Notes: generated from the sequence alone by a model not told the origin. Positions 35,929 to 49,309 are shown, counted from the stretch's first letter. The stretch: 64,000 nucleotides of DNA from Cydia pomonella (GCF_033807575.1 NC_084718.1:17439991-17503990); one strand, 5' to 3'. Numbers and translations: made by a program.

Positions 35929-38075
35929 TAAAACGAGGTCTCCCGCTGCGTTGTTGACTTAAAACTGGATGTAACGAAGTTTCTGTCGTCAATAACCAGA
36001 AATGTGACTTACTTGAAATACTTGTATTTGAAATGCAAATACAACATGCAAAATACCTATTTTGTATTTTCTTTTTAAATACCTTTTGAAGATAACTATT
36101 TTGTATTTTATTAGAAATAGTTTTTGGGACCTATTTTCATTTTGAAAATGCATGTATTGTGGATACTCAGGCAACAATATATACAATTACTTAAATACAT
36201 AGAAAACGTCCATGACAAATATCTGTGCTCGTCACACAAATAAATGCCCTTACCAGGATTCGAACCCAGGACCATCGGCTTCATAGGCAGGGTCACTACC
36301 CACTAGGCCAGACCGGTCGTCAAAAAACCCTAAATCCCTGGACTCAACGGGCATTAGTAATGAACTCAAAAGGGCTGTCACAATAGATCACTGATTTGTC
36401 GACGTGGCACTCAAAGACACACAAAATCCCAATAATACTAAATAATACGGTTTTGATCTTAAATGTTTTGATACGACCTCAAGACGCTCACATTGATTAG
36501 TGTATGCGAAATGAAGTGAAGGTGCACGCCTATCTCTAAGACGGTCGTCAAGTTCATATCAAAACTAGTTAAAATCCATAAAAAGTAGTTAAATCAGAAT
36601 CGGGAACAGGGAGGGTGACAAATATCAGTAGCTAAACCCTTGTTCACAATTAAATTCCAAGGAAAACCATTTCTTTGCGAAATTGACCTTAACTCATATT
36701 TTTTTCTTTTGTTTTGACCTTAAAAATGTTACTGTTAGTTTTTAACATAGTACGAAAACGTTTTTAAATAACGAATCATTTTACCATATCGTCCGGATGT
36801 CTCGGCTGCAATAAATTTACCTCGCTGACATTTATCGTAATTTCATTATAATATGCCGCTATGGTATCAATCGGGTACGGTACAACCAGACGGATAGGTC
36901 ATAACAAAGTTAAAATCGAGATTTTTTTCGAGATTCCGGGCATCTCCGAAACTTTATTTTCAGTTATCGAACTTTATACATAGTGATAATAATAAAAGGA
37001 TATTTGAGCTACTTGAGATGAAGTTTAAATGTGACTTGTAAAATTTACCTTTTATGAAATAAAACAACTGAATCTGAAACAAAGAAACGGCGTCGATAAA
37101 AATTATATCGACAGTGAAAACTTTAGTGGCAGTTGCTAAGCATTAGACATATTGCAGATCTGTGTTCCACTCTTACCTACACAACGGCTACCACCAGTTT
37201 TGACATTGACATAAACTTGAGCATCGTGAAACTTTTTCAGTGTATACAAGGCCAAGTCTAGTTGGTGTGGACCCGGCATCAAACATACGAGTGTACATAT
37301 TGGAATGAATGCACGTTATCGAGCAAGCTCGGCTTTAACGACCTAGCCGCGATACCTTTCAGTTGCCAGTTTTTGCCGACGATAAGCGTTAAGAAAGCTC
37401 CATTAAAATAATTTCCTTAATTATGGGGAAACGTATTATACCTACCTAACAAATCGAAGTGTATCGTGTTAGATATAACACATTAGATCCTTGAATTGTG
37501 AATGATGATGAGAATTTTATGAAAGACTATATCCAACTCGCAACCTTTTCTGGACAAGTAGCTCAAGAAAATTAATAATATAAATAGAGTAATAATTAAC
37601 CTAACCAAATTTGTAGGAAATTTTATGGTAAAACTTTTGTCATGAACAACGAATCAAAGTAGCAAAAATCTGAAAGGTGCCTTCAACCAATTAAATTCGA
37701 TAGATGGCATGATTCAGACGTTCTCCGACATATAAGAGTTTCCTAGACGATTTTCTGTTGTTTGACCTTCCTAATAGAGCCTTGATGCCTGCTCGGTCAC
37801 AAACGGACATTATACGTGTCTTAAAATGCGATATATATACAGACTTATATAAAAATCCACATGTAATATGTTATAAATATATAATTCTGTGCACCTGCCA
37901 ATGTCTTTATTATTTTTTGCCTAATCCCCATATCGGCCCGCTAATGGACGGAAAGGTTACGCTGCCCACATTAATTAAGCTCTTAGCTTCCACATTAGCT
38001 ATAAATTATGTTAATTATTTGATAAACTTTAAGGCTAAAAGGTTGCGGCTTCTGTTACATTCATAAATTATAATT
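35929..38075. other. intergenic DNA with one SINE fragment
   Basis: A minus-strand SINE fragment with intact head lies at 36170-36318. The rest, 36319-38075, is AT-rich unique DNA with no recognisable gene; the 102-codon ORF at 37758-38066 resembles nothing I know. Confidence 0.5.
36170..36318 (-). mobile_element. tRNA-derived SINE, 3'-truncated
   Basis: Head with B box GGTTCGAATCC and ACCGGTCTGGCCTAGTGGG; the 3' body is cut short. Confidence 0.8.
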
Positions 38076-38156
38076 AGAGGCAGACCAAGCTAACTCGGCA
38101 GCGATTTTGATAGCGCAAACTTTAAACGTGATAATCACATCATTTTGGAAAAGCCC

Positions 38157-38293
38157 GCGTAGCCAACGTGCTCATTGTTAACGCTCCGTAGCGAACGAAA
38201 CGCAACTGTCACTGTCGAACTAATATGGAAGAGTGATAGAGAGAGATGACTACCATACGCTACGGAGCGTTAACGATTAGCACGTTGGCTACG
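38157..38293. mobile_element. CGTAGCCAACGTG palindromic MITE (copy 2)
   Basis: Inverted arms CGTAGCCAACGTG and CACGTTGGCTACG with inner GTTAACGCTCCGTAGCG and CGCTACGGAGCGTTAAC. Same family as 23712-23855. Confidence 0.75.
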
Positions 38294-38402
38294 TGCCTAT
38301 CTTTAGGAGAGATTTTGAACTATTATTTATGGCTGACAGCTGGACACTTTTGCAACAGTGTTCTACCATAAGAAATTTCACTCCTTTTAATTCCACACTC
38401 CA

Positions 38403-39612
38403 ATTTATATTTATTAGATAGAAATTGTGTCAAAAAGTAACTGAAGAAGTTTTACTTCAAACTCTACTATGTTTTCTTCGTTTAACAGACCTGTAACCAG
38501 TTACCAGACATTGGATATACTGTATATTAGGTATATATTTATTCCAAGTTACATGCAATTTAAGCATGTTATTTTAAAATGAGAGTGTCACTTGGATTGT
38601 ATGGGAGCGGCGGGTTTGTGAGGCTCTTAAGGCGACGAGGTTCGAATGTCTCAAGACTTGGTTGTCGCGCCGACTGCCACGCCGAACCGAGCTCAAATTG
38701 TCCGTATGATGAACGCTTTGTACATTCAATTTTACTGTGTGCTGTGTTAGGGTTGACAACATTTGATTTTTGAGCTCCACGCTTAAAAAATAACAATGAA
38801 AACATCAATCAAGTTGAAGCTGTCTTGGACGTATAGAAAATAAGAATATTGCGATATTGACGGTGCAATTTATTTATTTTATTTAAACTTTATTACAGGT
38901 CATAATACCTATAGATCTATAGGATATGGTCTATAGGTAGATTAGAGTTCAATTAAAATGATTTTAACACAAAACTGTATAATATCATACATACATAAAT
39001 AAAATATACATATATAAATATATACCCATTGTGAATCATCATGAGGAAGATAATTGAACTTCGCGCAACATGAAGAGAATTTGTTCCAAGCCTGCCTAAT
39101 GGAGAGCAATATTATGCAATATTTTGTGCGTGTCTGTATTAGTTATTATATAGGTACAAACGCGAAAAAAGTATCCCTAGATTTATAATTTCATTTCAAT
39201 TCCTTTACTATTTTTTATGATTTGTATGACGGAGTGTGGACAAATTGAAAGAATGAAAAATGTATGGAAATTCCGGGATACATTTTCACTTCTTAGGATT
39301 GAAAGAGCTCGTAATTCGGACTATTCGGAGTGGAAATAACATAAAAATTACAAAATTATAATAAGAGTGTAGGCTGCAATAAAAAAATGGCCCACTCGTA
39401 GGGCAGCATTGCCAACCCTAAGATTTTCATAAGGCTTGCCGCTCCGTCTGACTTTGTCCTGTCCGTCTTGCGCTGGAACTCGTTTTGCTCAAACCACCCG
39501 CTGCACCGATTCATTCTAGATTATAAATAAATGCAATGATACGAATGCATTCCTGTGCATTTAATCTTAGCGTAGAACAAGTCTCACCTGCAGTGCAGTT
39601 TTATAGAAAATA
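38403..39612. other. intergenic DNA, probable LINE tail remnant
   Basis: A TTTATTTAAACTTTATTACA start at about 38880 looks like the 3' end of a minus-strand LINE. ORFs at 38569-38808 on both strands are overlapping shadows. No gene supported. Confidence 0.4.
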
Positions 39613-39907
39613 GTACATTACGATACAAGTGTGAAAAGTAGGAAATTCGCATGTGTATTGTACAATGTTTTACAGTACATACGGCCCTTAAAATTTTCGA
39701 TATAGTTACTGCACGCACACCCTCCCTGCCTCCCTCCCCCCCACCCCCAGTCACACTCTTCCAGCCAGCTACTCCCTTCGGTCGTGTTTTAATTTGACAC
39801 GAGTTACGAATTACCTATTCGCACGTGTATCGTACAACGGACGACATATGCACGGAAAGTGCTCATTCCCGCACGCGTGCGGGAAAGTAGCACCATATGT
39901 ACTGTAA
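39613..39907 (+). mobile_element. TACAGTACATATG element with C-rich insert
   Basis: A copy of the 33044-33493 unit interrupted near 39714-39775 by a C-rich segment (CCCTCCCTGCCTCCC...). Confidence 0.6.
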
Positions 39908-40032
39908 AATATTTTATTATAATGTTAGTATCCAGGGAGGAAAATAGAGACTACGTTTGTTTGGAACAGCGGTCGCGTGACTTCAAGTGATACGTTTGTT
40001 TGATCTACCTGTAGGAATAACTGATGATTAAT

Positions 40033-40322
40033 ATACAGGCTGTTTATTTAGTCCCCTGTAATAATTTACGGGCTGAATATATAGGTCATACTGAGTAACT
40101 GTTACTATGGGAATCATAAAAAAAATTACTCTCCCATAGAAAATTTGAAGGGCAGACAGTCAAAATGTATGAAACAGCTATTTTACTTCGCGATTTCGGG
40201 TTTGTTGCCATAGGTAGTAAAAGTTGCTCATTATGACCCATATACTCGTATTCACCCCGACTATGAGATCGCAGATGAGATATCAACTATTGCAGGTGAC
40301 TAAATAAACATGCACCCTGTAT
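40033..40322. mobile_element. ACAGG.TGTTTATTTAGTC palindromic element
   Basis: Ends ACAGGCTGTTTATTTAGTC and GACTAAATAAACATGCACCC. Related, rearranged copies are at 50672-51035 and 58918-59065. Confidence 0.65.
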
Positions 40323-40415
40323 GTATGTAGTCATATCTAAGGCATACCTACCCAAATTTTATTTATTTTCCTCAAACCCAAAAAACGTAACCACAGCATC
40401 TCTACAATTCTGAAA

Positions 40416-40856
40416 ATGGCCGACAGTCCACAATTAATGGTCATTATAGGTCGTCAAAAATGTCATCTAGCGACAAACGACAAAGGCCCCGTGCTCTATT
40501 TAGAGGAACCGCCGGGTTGGAATGACAATGTTAGCGGACAAAAACGGCGGTACAAAATTACACCGTTGAGGATCTTTAGAGACGATACCATACGACACGG
40601 CTACGATTTGGAGAATATCGTCATCGAGATCATCTGTCTTCATCTCTGGGAACATTCCTTCGCATTTTTATCACTTGTCACTATATTACAATTACAATTT
40701 ATATTAAAGCAAATGTCAAAATCGCGACAATCAATTAAATTTAATTTATCATTACATAATTCCCTGTCACCCCAAATTACTTTACTACATTCATTATTAT
40801 TAATTACAAGTTTAGGCGGAACAAGCTCTAAACAGCATTCAATACATAACGGATAA
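40416..40856 (+). other. unrecognised ORF, possible exon or element fragment
   Basis: An ATG-started frame of 146 codons whose first 75 residues (MADSPQLMVIIGRQKCHLAT through GYDLENIVIEI) look more protein-like than the AT-rich remainder. The second half runs into low-complexity DNA and a TCACTTGTCACTAT repeat end. I recognise no family. It could be a first exon ending before about 40650, a transposase relic or chance. Confidence 0.25.
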
Positions 40857-41289
40857 TGATCAGAACAAAAGACGTCATAAATGCCTGTTTTTTTCACTTG
40901 TCACTATGTCTGTCACTTTCGCACTTATATGCTTGTTAGAACCACGAAGCCAATATTTGGCATGATAACGTGTGATTAGCTTTAAATTCAGCGGTATAAA
41001 ATATAATATAATATAATATAATTTGTATATGATATATTGTTAAGTTTTGTGTTTATTCTGTGCTAGACTTCTTTTATTGCATCTGGAACACCTACTGACA
41101 TAACATTTTTTTTTTAAAATTCCGCTACCTAAAGGTTGTCTGGAAGAGATCGCTTTTTAGCGATAAGACCGCCTGTTGTTTACCTCTTCTTTATGTGTTG
41201 TATTATTTGTACTGTTTCTGTATTGAGGTGTGCAATAAAGTGTATTGTATTGTATTGTATAATACAGATTTCTAATAATCTTATTAGCT

Positions 41290-41655
41290 CAGGTAGCAAT
41301 CTGAGCTAGGGAAAGATTCTAAAATTCGAGAAGTGGAATCTTGTGTGTTGCGAGGGTTTTAAGGCCAAAGGGTTAAATGAACCTTGGCACCAAATGAAAC
41401 ACAACACTTTCACATTGATGTGGAATGCGAGGAAAATATTACCCTTAAAGCATTACAGACCAAATCCAAGTGAATTCTATTAAATACGTATTTAATTTAT
41501 CATTCAAAATCATCAATGAAAAGAAAAGTCAATTCCACCAGCCATCATGAGGATACAACTCAAAATTTGTGTATAGTTAAAGCGCAACTTCATCAATCAG
41601 TTTTTGATAACAAAGCCCACGACTGGTGTGGTGAACAAAATGTTATTTGCACCAA
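41290..41655. repeat. dispersed repeat copy 2 (about 370 bp)
   Basis: Pairs with 32030-32410 in the same orientation. A small GTATT microsatellite (about 41245-41262) precedes it. Confidence 0.6.
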
Positions 41656-42214
41656 ACACAGTAGGTATTTCCACACAACTCATCCCCAATAAAGTAAATG
41701 GTTTTCCAAAACGCAGACGCATCGTAAAGAAGTCGCCAACTAAAAACGGCCCTCGTCGGCCATCTAAACATCTAAAGGGCTAATTATTTTTTAGTGACGC
41801 CAAACCTCTGATGACACATAACGAGCGTCCGCCGTGGGACCGACGGAACGATGTGATAAACAGAGATTCAGCTATTATTTGAATACCTGCTTAAATGCTT
41901 GCGTGTATAAGATTCTTCTTGTTTATGTTTGATATTACCCGTATTTATCTTGATATTCGAAATTTTAGGTTACATTTTAACCATGCGTTTATAAAAACAA
42001 CTTCCTCCGATGCTCCTGGTAATTCGGCATTGCAAGGTTTGTGCTCCCTACTCCCCAGCCCAAGGTGTCAATCCAGTGGTTTTCGTGCTCGAACTGGATA
42101 TATCGTCGTCGATTCTAATATAAGCATTTTGTTTATGAAATGGTTTTGATAAGACCTTAACGATCATCTTGGTTATTGGCGCGTATCTTTCACTTTCACT
42201 TCATTACGGCCTGG
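41656..42214. other. intergenic DNA, nothing recognised
   Basis: Mixed unique sequence with no protein-like ORF, repeat pair or RNA gene that I can identify. Confidence 0.4.
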
Positions 42215-42325
42215 CCACTACATTGCGCGACTGGCTTAGGCTTAGGCGACAACCATATAGGTGGGAACGAAAGATCCGATCGCTGTGTCTCGTTCTAACC
42301 TATGGTTGTTGCCTTAGCCGAAGCC
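42215..42325. repeat. inverted repeat
   Basis: GGCTTAGGCGACAACCATA and TATGGTTGTTGCCTTAGCC face each other about 50 bases apart. Confidence 0.65.
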
Positions 42326-42417
42326 GTATACGAAACCGTAACAAGTTTTTAAAGCAGAATCGGGCTCGTGTACAGTTACAATGGGAACCAATACGTCCGA
42401 CGTATTATATAAAACTA

Positions 42418-42745
42418 AAGACAGAGCTGACTCGGCAGCAATCTGGATATCACAGACTGTGCAACTGTTATTTTAAACGTCATAATTTCAGATGTTAAGT
42501 AAGTTGACGAAGCCTGTAGCAGATTTTACCGCTGTATTGTTTTGTGACGAAGCCTTGTAGTTGATTGTGAGTTTGTATTCACCTGACGAAGCCGGCGTTG
42601 CGGTTATAAAATTCTGGTTTAATTAATAATTCCCTTAATAAAAATTAATTCGGTAGTAACACAACAAAATTATAGAAGTGACTTTTAAATTAACACTTGC
42701 TTTCAAAATCGATGCCTAGTTAGCTTGGTCTGACTCTAATTTGAC
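42418..42745. mobile_element. split copy of the TTAGAGTCAGACCAAGC MITE
   Basis: Left part GAGCTGACTCGGCAGCAATC and right part AGCTTGGTCTGACTCTAA belong to the 23996-24112 family. About 190 unrelated bases with repeated GACGAAGCC lie between them. Confidence 0.55.
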
Positions 42746-42860
42746 ATCAACTGAAGATTAGTTAAAATTTTATACGACATAGGTACCTATATATACAAAA
42801 GTGATTATTATTTATAACAATTTTACTTAATACGCTCGTACATAGTTATTTAAAGAATAT

Positions 42861-43000
42861 CCCCCTTATTCATTAACGTGTACTAAAGTTACGATGCCGC
42901 TGATCATCGTTTGTCCCTTTCCGACGTTTTGGTATGATGGAAAGGGACAAACGATGATCAGCGGCATCGTAACTTTAGTACACGTTTATGAATAAGGGGG
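42861..43000. mobile_element. 140-bp foldback MITE with 62-bp arms
   Basis: Arms 42861-42922 and 42939-43000 are inverted copies with a single mismatch, separated by a 16-base loop. Ends are CCCCCTTATTCAT and ATGAATAAGGGGG. Confidence 0.88.
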
Positions 43001-43769
43001 TTAAAGGCTGCACTTATATCACCATTATTATTGCAAAAATACTTTTATCTTTTATTTAGTAAACGTGTTTTGACAGAATATTTTTTTAATTCCATACCTT
43101 AATGACTGAATATTTAATGTCCTTACATGTCGTGTCCTATAATTTGAGCTTCTGAAGTTAAAAGCTACAATCAAACATGGAGTAAGGTAGTCATTTCTCA
43201 TTTCATTCCCGGCTAAGCCAGTTATTTTTACTGCCCATTCCAGAGAAAAGATGGGAGACAAAGGAGTAATGCTAAAAGTAAAATGAACGGGTTTTTTAGA
43301 CATGATTTAAAAATACTTAATTTTGCTTATTGGATTAATAGGTTGTCCATGTCATCGAGTAGGCTATTGTAATACTTTAAAAATGTGATAGAGACATTAG
43401 TCATTTCAGGCGTGGACAAATTGGACTGTTGACAAATTCTTACCACGTAGGTATAGTTAAGTCAGTTCAAGCTAACTCGGTACCGGCTTGACATATTCCT
43501 ATGAAATATAACGTAAAAACTGGCCCTCTACACTATTTTGCTGAAAAATGCTTATGTCTCATGACTTTCTCACCTCGTTTGCCGTGACACCGAGACATCA
43601 AGCTTCAAACGGGGACATGTCCCGGCGTACGTAGACGTATGGCAACCCTACTTGTATTACCGTTAAACCTATCATGCCTTCGTATCTTCTCTTTAGCAAA
43701 GCATTAAATCCTTAATAATAAAATTATCGTAAAACCTGCAGCTAGAGGACAAACCAATCCAACCCAACG
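43001..43769. other. intergenic DNA, nothing recognised
   Basis: AT-rich unique sequence; the 83-codon minus ORF at 43052-43303 resembles no known family. Confidence 0.4.
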
Positions 43770-43935
43770 ACCTCCTAGTCGGTAGGTACTGGGTACCTAC
43801 CCTGCCAACGAAGCAGTAGGTCCCGGGTTCAAATCCCGGCAAAGGCATTTATTTTTGAGTATTACGAATATTTGTTCTTAAGTTATGGATGTTAATGTTA
43901 TCTAAGTATGTATACCGTCGCCTAGTATCCATAGT
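43770..43935 (+). mobile_element. diverged tRNA-derived SINE
   Basis: The B box GGTTCAAATCC and a diverged body (GAATATTTGTTCTTAAGTTA, ATGGATGTT) place it in the 35656-35928 family, with an altered A-box region. Confidence 0.65.
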
Positions 43936-46140
43936 ACAAGCTTTGCTTATAAATTGCATAAACAGATGTCAATCACAATTCACTATGAAAAAAATTTACG
44001 ATGATCAACTCTGGCCAACGTGGCAATTGCAATTGCGCCAGCTGACCATCCGTCATTCACCGCGAATTTAAACAGTCCAAATAAATTAAAAAAAAATTGC
44101 AACTGTGACTACGTCACTAGCTTTGGTTAGTTTGAGGCTAGGTTGAACTGTCCCCCAAATATTCATATTTATTTCCCCAATCCCAACACACAACTGCGGA
44201 GAAAACCCGTTACTCCAAGTATATCAAGACGTTACCCGACGCATCCCGAATGCCAATGCAGCGATATTAAAAGGCAATATCTCTTGTAGCGGCATTAATT
44301 TCCTCACGGGAGCCCTAATGACGGGTAATTACGAGCGAGGTAATGGACGTAAAGATGGCGGCCGCCACAAAGCTCGGTGCCTCCATTTTGTTTTTTTTTT
44401 TTAGTTTGTCTCGGAGGTGCGTTCCAGTCATAGTTTTTTTTTTAGCTGACGAGGTTAAGCTAATAATTTGTAAATGTAACTTTTTGATAATTTGCATTCA
44501 TAATAATACTCACGCATAGGGTAAAAGGGCAATATAATCCGATGTACCTATGCAATTTTCACGAGGACACTGATCTCTTGATACACGCCATGTAAATTTG
44601 ACCCCCCCGCTGCCGTTCGCTCCAGTCGCTAGTTGTAGGTTTCGTAGGTGTCTTGTGAATGATATAATTTTATGTAATAAAATTATAATACTTTGGTGTG
44701 TTTTAATGTATGGGTATTCAATAATGGTAATGTGATAATAAGTATGCGTGAATTACCCCAAGATTTCAAAAATTATTTAATTTGGGAAACAGCACGAATG
44801 TCTAATGCAATTTCAAGACAATGTTTTCAATATATCCAATGAAACAATAACGGCATTAGTGTATGGTTTTTTTTAACTTCTGGCTGCCCAGTCCAATCAC
44901 GAACATGTTGACTGCTTTAACTCACCCCAAAACCTATCATAATAACAATACACTTCGAAAATTACCTCATACTGGCGCCCATTTTAAAATCAAGTCCACA
45001 AGTGGAACGCAGCCGGCCAGCGATGCCCGTCCCGGCATTATCCACCGATGATTTTGATATTTTTTGTGGCACAATTTGATTACGGTGTGCGGTTGATTGC
45101 GGCGGGCATTAGACTCGTAACTTAGGCGTCGAATAAATCTCACAATTTGCCCCATTTCGTGTTACAGGGTACATTTTAATGTTATCCCCATTATCCTATT
45201 AGGTCAAGTGCCTGTTAATATAACTTGAGCCTTCTGGCTTAAGGTGTTACTAAATCATTCCACGGTTTTTTTCCATTTGTCTCCGAAAAAGAAACTCGAA
45301 AAGAAAATTCGCCTTTGAACGGGAACACGGTAGATAACTTCATGGGAATGCTCCAACTATGACTATCCTTTACCCGAACACTTTCTGTAGCTTCTGTTAT
45401 CTTGCTGCTAATGGAAACAAGATATACCTGTTTCTATTCTTCTTAACAGGAAAAGTTTTTTAAAATAGCTCCTAAACAAGGCAATGAGCATATGCCACCT
45501 GACCGTGAATGGGCCCTGAAGAGCAAGGTCATATGAGTATTACGTCACAGTCACACGCCCATTCGGCATGCAACATGTAAATCTAAGGTTAGAGGGTAAG
45601 AGAAACACTTATCGGCAATCCTCATACTGTTTATTTTGCCCCAAATAAAATAAACTATGTTTTTCTTACCCCACATGACCTTAAAATCTTCCCTGAATCA
45701 GGGAAGTGCATTGGAATGATGAAGAAATTCCCATGCAAAGGAAAAGACATAGGGTCTAGACCTATTGGGTACTTAAATTGTTTTTAATTCATTTATTTGT
45801 TTTCGGTAATAGACAAATCTTTAAGAGGTAGGGTTACATAGAGTTTAATATTTATCAATTAGGAAGAATGGAGTTGGCGTTTTCGCAGTATTTTACAGAT
45901 GGCGCGAGCATAGGTTTTCCTGACAGTCCTGTGAATCCCTAAAATTGAGGCAATTTCCAGCCTTTTAAGCGAAATCTAATAGAACAAAACTAGAGAAAGG
46001 GGAATGCTAAGATGGCGCTATCTATGCAAACCTTTGGCAGTCTTTGTCTACCCCATGAAAGTTGATGTCAACGACACAAAGTTTTTTTAAGCCAGTGATT
46101 AAATTGTCTCCTTGCCTCTTTACTAAGAAAGCCAAAGTAT
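43936..46140. other. intergenic unique DNA with moderately CpG-rich patches
   Basis: The segments 44160-44400 and 44970-45110 are less AT-rich and contain many ATTA and TAAT cores. They could be regulatory, but nothing proves it. No coding frame is convincing. Confidence 0.35.
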
Positions 46141-46148
46141 CCCACAAA

Positions 46149-46324
46149 CAGGGCCGGATTTAGGGGAGGGCAACCGGGGCTACAGCCCCGGACCTCCACA
46201 AAAGAGGGGCCCCCACAATCGAGACTTCGAAAAATGTACCATATTATTTTGAAAAAAAAATTGGGGCCAGGGGGCCTCCACTCCTTTATTGCCCGAGGCC
46301 TCCAGACCTCTAAATCCGGCATTT
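46149..46324. mobile_element. hAT-type MITE with 8-bp target duplication (copy 2)
   Basis: Inverted-orientation copy of 5592-5765, 176 bp, flanked by CCCACAAA on both sides (46141-46148 and 46325-46332). The minus-strand 87-codon ORF here is an element shadow. Confidence 0.87.
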
Positions 46325-46765
46325 CCCACAAAGATGTACCTATTCATTCACGCATTTTCAGTGCACAAACTTCTTAAAATAAGCATCAGGTTTGTGTGAA
46401 ACAATACACTTGTAACATTTCAACTTTCAAGCATCGAAATTACGGTGAATTTCTTGGAAGACCAAATGAGGATGAGTCAAATTATGTCTTGTGGTTATTA
46501 TTTGTTGCAAAAACTATACAACAAATCGAATAACCTCATGACATCAAGTTCACAAAGCATCGATTGTTATTTCATCACAGGTTTCTATTAAAGTGCAGCA
46601 AAAAGCTATATAAGCCCGAAATGTTTCAACAGATATCGATATTAAAGCTCCGAGATGTTTTATTGGATAAAAAATGCTGACGTCATTGTTCCGGCGCACG
46701 ATTCGTCTTGCGACACGGATCTAGAACTACTGGAATTAAATATTTGTTAGATGTTTAAGAGGAAA

Positions 46766-47104
46766 GGGGACGGCCGTTTCTCCATACAAACGTAGTGCCC
46801 ATTTTCCTCCCTGGATATTGACATTAATGAAAATATTTTACATAAATTGATGTATATTAACCATATCCATGTCCCTACGTTTGACTTTTTTCGATTTTTT
46901 TATTATTGTAAGAATTAGGAGCGAAAAACAGAGTTCATACAAATTTTTAAATTCTTCTAAGTCTTATAATAATTAAAAATACGAAAAATCAAACGTAGGG
47001 GAATAGCTCTGGATGATATACAACAAATTGTGTCAATATATTTTCAATAATGCTAATATCCAGAGAGGAAAATGAGGACTACGTTTGTATGAAAAGACGA
47101 TAGT
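46766..47104. mobile_element. full foldback element (about 339 bp)
   Basis: Arms CATACAAACGTAGTGCCCAT and ATGAGGACTACGTTTGTATG surround a spacer; inner arms TCCCTGGATATT and AATATCCAGAG also pair. Partial copies at 33670-33845, about 39920-39965 and 55370-55480. Confidence 0.7.
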
Positions 47105-48480
47105 GCTCGGGTACTCCCCTTTCGTATTATGCACACGGTGGTCAAAAATCGTAAGTTCAAACGGTTGTGCTGTATACAGCAGAACTTTTTCTGTCCTCAA
47201 AAAAAAGGAAAATATGACAAAAAATTCGTTCTTGGTCCTTGTACACCTAGACTAAGAGCTTAATTATTTGGATAGTTCGAAAAAGAAGCTGATTACTATC
47301 AGTCAAAGGCTACTCGTATTAGCCTCATTCAAGTTGTGAATTAAATACGCCAAACCCCTGATGCAGTTTCGACACCAGCATGGCGGGGAAGTTTTTTGTT
47401 ATTATCAGACATAAAAGTTTTGGTGGCAAAATAAAGTGATTGACAAAATCGAATATAATAATAAATCGTTATAGATATTTATAACATTGTATAATAAGAT
47501 AGCTACCGCGAAATACACAACACGTTCGATATCTTCTTTGATACACCCATTGGTAGTATTCTTATTTTTTGACACTGTACTCAACAGTTTCCATTTTTAT
47601 TTTTAAATAGGTACTTAATATATGTAATAAAGAAATTATGTTCGGATTTGCATGATGCATGATGATGCATGAGAATTTACATCTTTTAATTATTAATCTA
47701 TGACTGACTTATCGATGTTATTATTTGTCGATGTTTCATTTTCTCAAGCACTCGTTTTTGCCACAAAAACTTATTATGTCTGGTTATTATAGTGGCAATG
47801 TGTTACCACAATAATAAAGAAAACATTAGGGAACACCAACTGACGCATCCAGCATAATACATATACCTATATCCATACGACGGACACCAAAACGAATAAA
47901 ACGCCGACATTCATTAGCCGTCATTGAAAGCTCAACCGACTTCACTCCTAATAGTTTTGTTTCGTCCTGTAATTATTCGATAGCCATCGCTATATGGAAT
48001 GCTATTAATTAAGATTATTATTATCTGGTATTGGTTTGATGGTGCTGGGTTTGAGTCGTGAGAATGATGGGTTCACGACTTTTATAGCGATGTTCGCTCT
48101 GGTGAAGTCATGTAACTAATGTAATTACAGCATTTAGGTTCACGTTTCTCCATTACAAAAACGTAAAGTTAAGTAGCCTTTACCGCGCTCGTCACTGACA
48201 TGACTCACATGACACTGACATATTCGCTAGCATGTGCGTAACTTCAAAGTCTAGTGACTAAGTCAAGTTGGGTATCATTTGAAAGAGCTCAAATTGTAAA
48301 TTCTAAAACATTTTTTTCTTTTTTTAGGAGTAGTGAAAAATTGAATTTTGGAGGAAAATGTGAAAGAAATACCATTGTGAATTACATAGCAAATTAGTTG
48401 GAAAATTAGCTGATATATGGCGCTCCTTCTTTCTTTCTTTGGTCTTTCGACTTTATATACCTATTTAGTTATACGAGATA
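47105..48480. other. intergenic DNA, nothing recognised
   Basis: AT-rich unique sequence with a small CATGATG tandem repeat near 47650-47670. A homeodomain-motif-rich segment at 47880-48030 is possible but unproven. Confidence 0.35.
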
Positions 48481-48744
48481 ATTTAAAGTTTGTACGGAAC
48501 CCTCGGTGCGCGAGTAAAAACTCGCACTTTGTTTTTAGCATTAGAAAGAAAGAAAGCGCTCTTGTCGTCTTTTTATTAATTTTTTTTTTTGAAAAATAAG
48601 TCACAGCAAATATGTAACAATTATAAATAATATACGATTATTTACATTATTTTGCTTTCATAAGTAATATAAACTAATTAAAAAAAGTTTCAATAATTAT
48701 CAAAAGATATATCAAGATTGTTTACCTTTTTTTTCTAAAGCTAA

Positions 48745-49010
48745 AACAGCCAAGTGCGAGTCGGACTCGCGAACGAAGGGTTCCGTACCATTGCGACTAA
48801 ACACGGCAAAAAAATCACGTTTGTTGTATGGGAGCCCCTCTTAAATATTTATTATATTCTTTTTCTGAAGATTTTTTTCATTTGTGAAAATTTCAACTGT
48901 CACGGTTCATGTGATACAGCCTGCTGACAGACAGACAAACATACAGATAAACAGTGGAGTCTTAATAATAGGATCCCGTTTTCGTATAGAACCCTAAAAA
49001 ACGGACTAAA
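48745..49010 (-). mobile_element. GGGTTCCG element without 5S insert (minus)
   Basis: Reverse copy of 14949-15284: GCCAAGTGCGAGTCGGACTC at the left, AGGGTTCCGTACC-type blocks within, and TTTCGTATAGAACCCT at the right. Confidence 0.7.
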
Positions 49011-49309
49011 GAAAATTTCCTTACAGAAAAGTCTTCGATATTAATCAGCAGATAAATGCAGAATAGTTAAGCATATATACAATTGTATAGATAACAAAAA
49101 GTCGTTATTGGCCTGTCAGGTGGCCTCACTCGCTTCATTAGTGTTGCCTCGCTCATTAGCATATCGCAATTACGAGATATCCGATTGTGGCTCTCTGACA
49201 CTGATGACATTATGTCACAAAAAACCTAGAAATACATATAAACTCTACTATAAACCGTAAACACGTTTATCTACACACAAATCAATAAACCCTCTAAGGG
49301 CTCTAAGGT

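Noticed and set aside
46068..46331. 87-codon minus-strand ORF
   Set aside because: Most of it lies in the hAT MITE at 46149-46324 and the same sequence recurs at 5592-5765.
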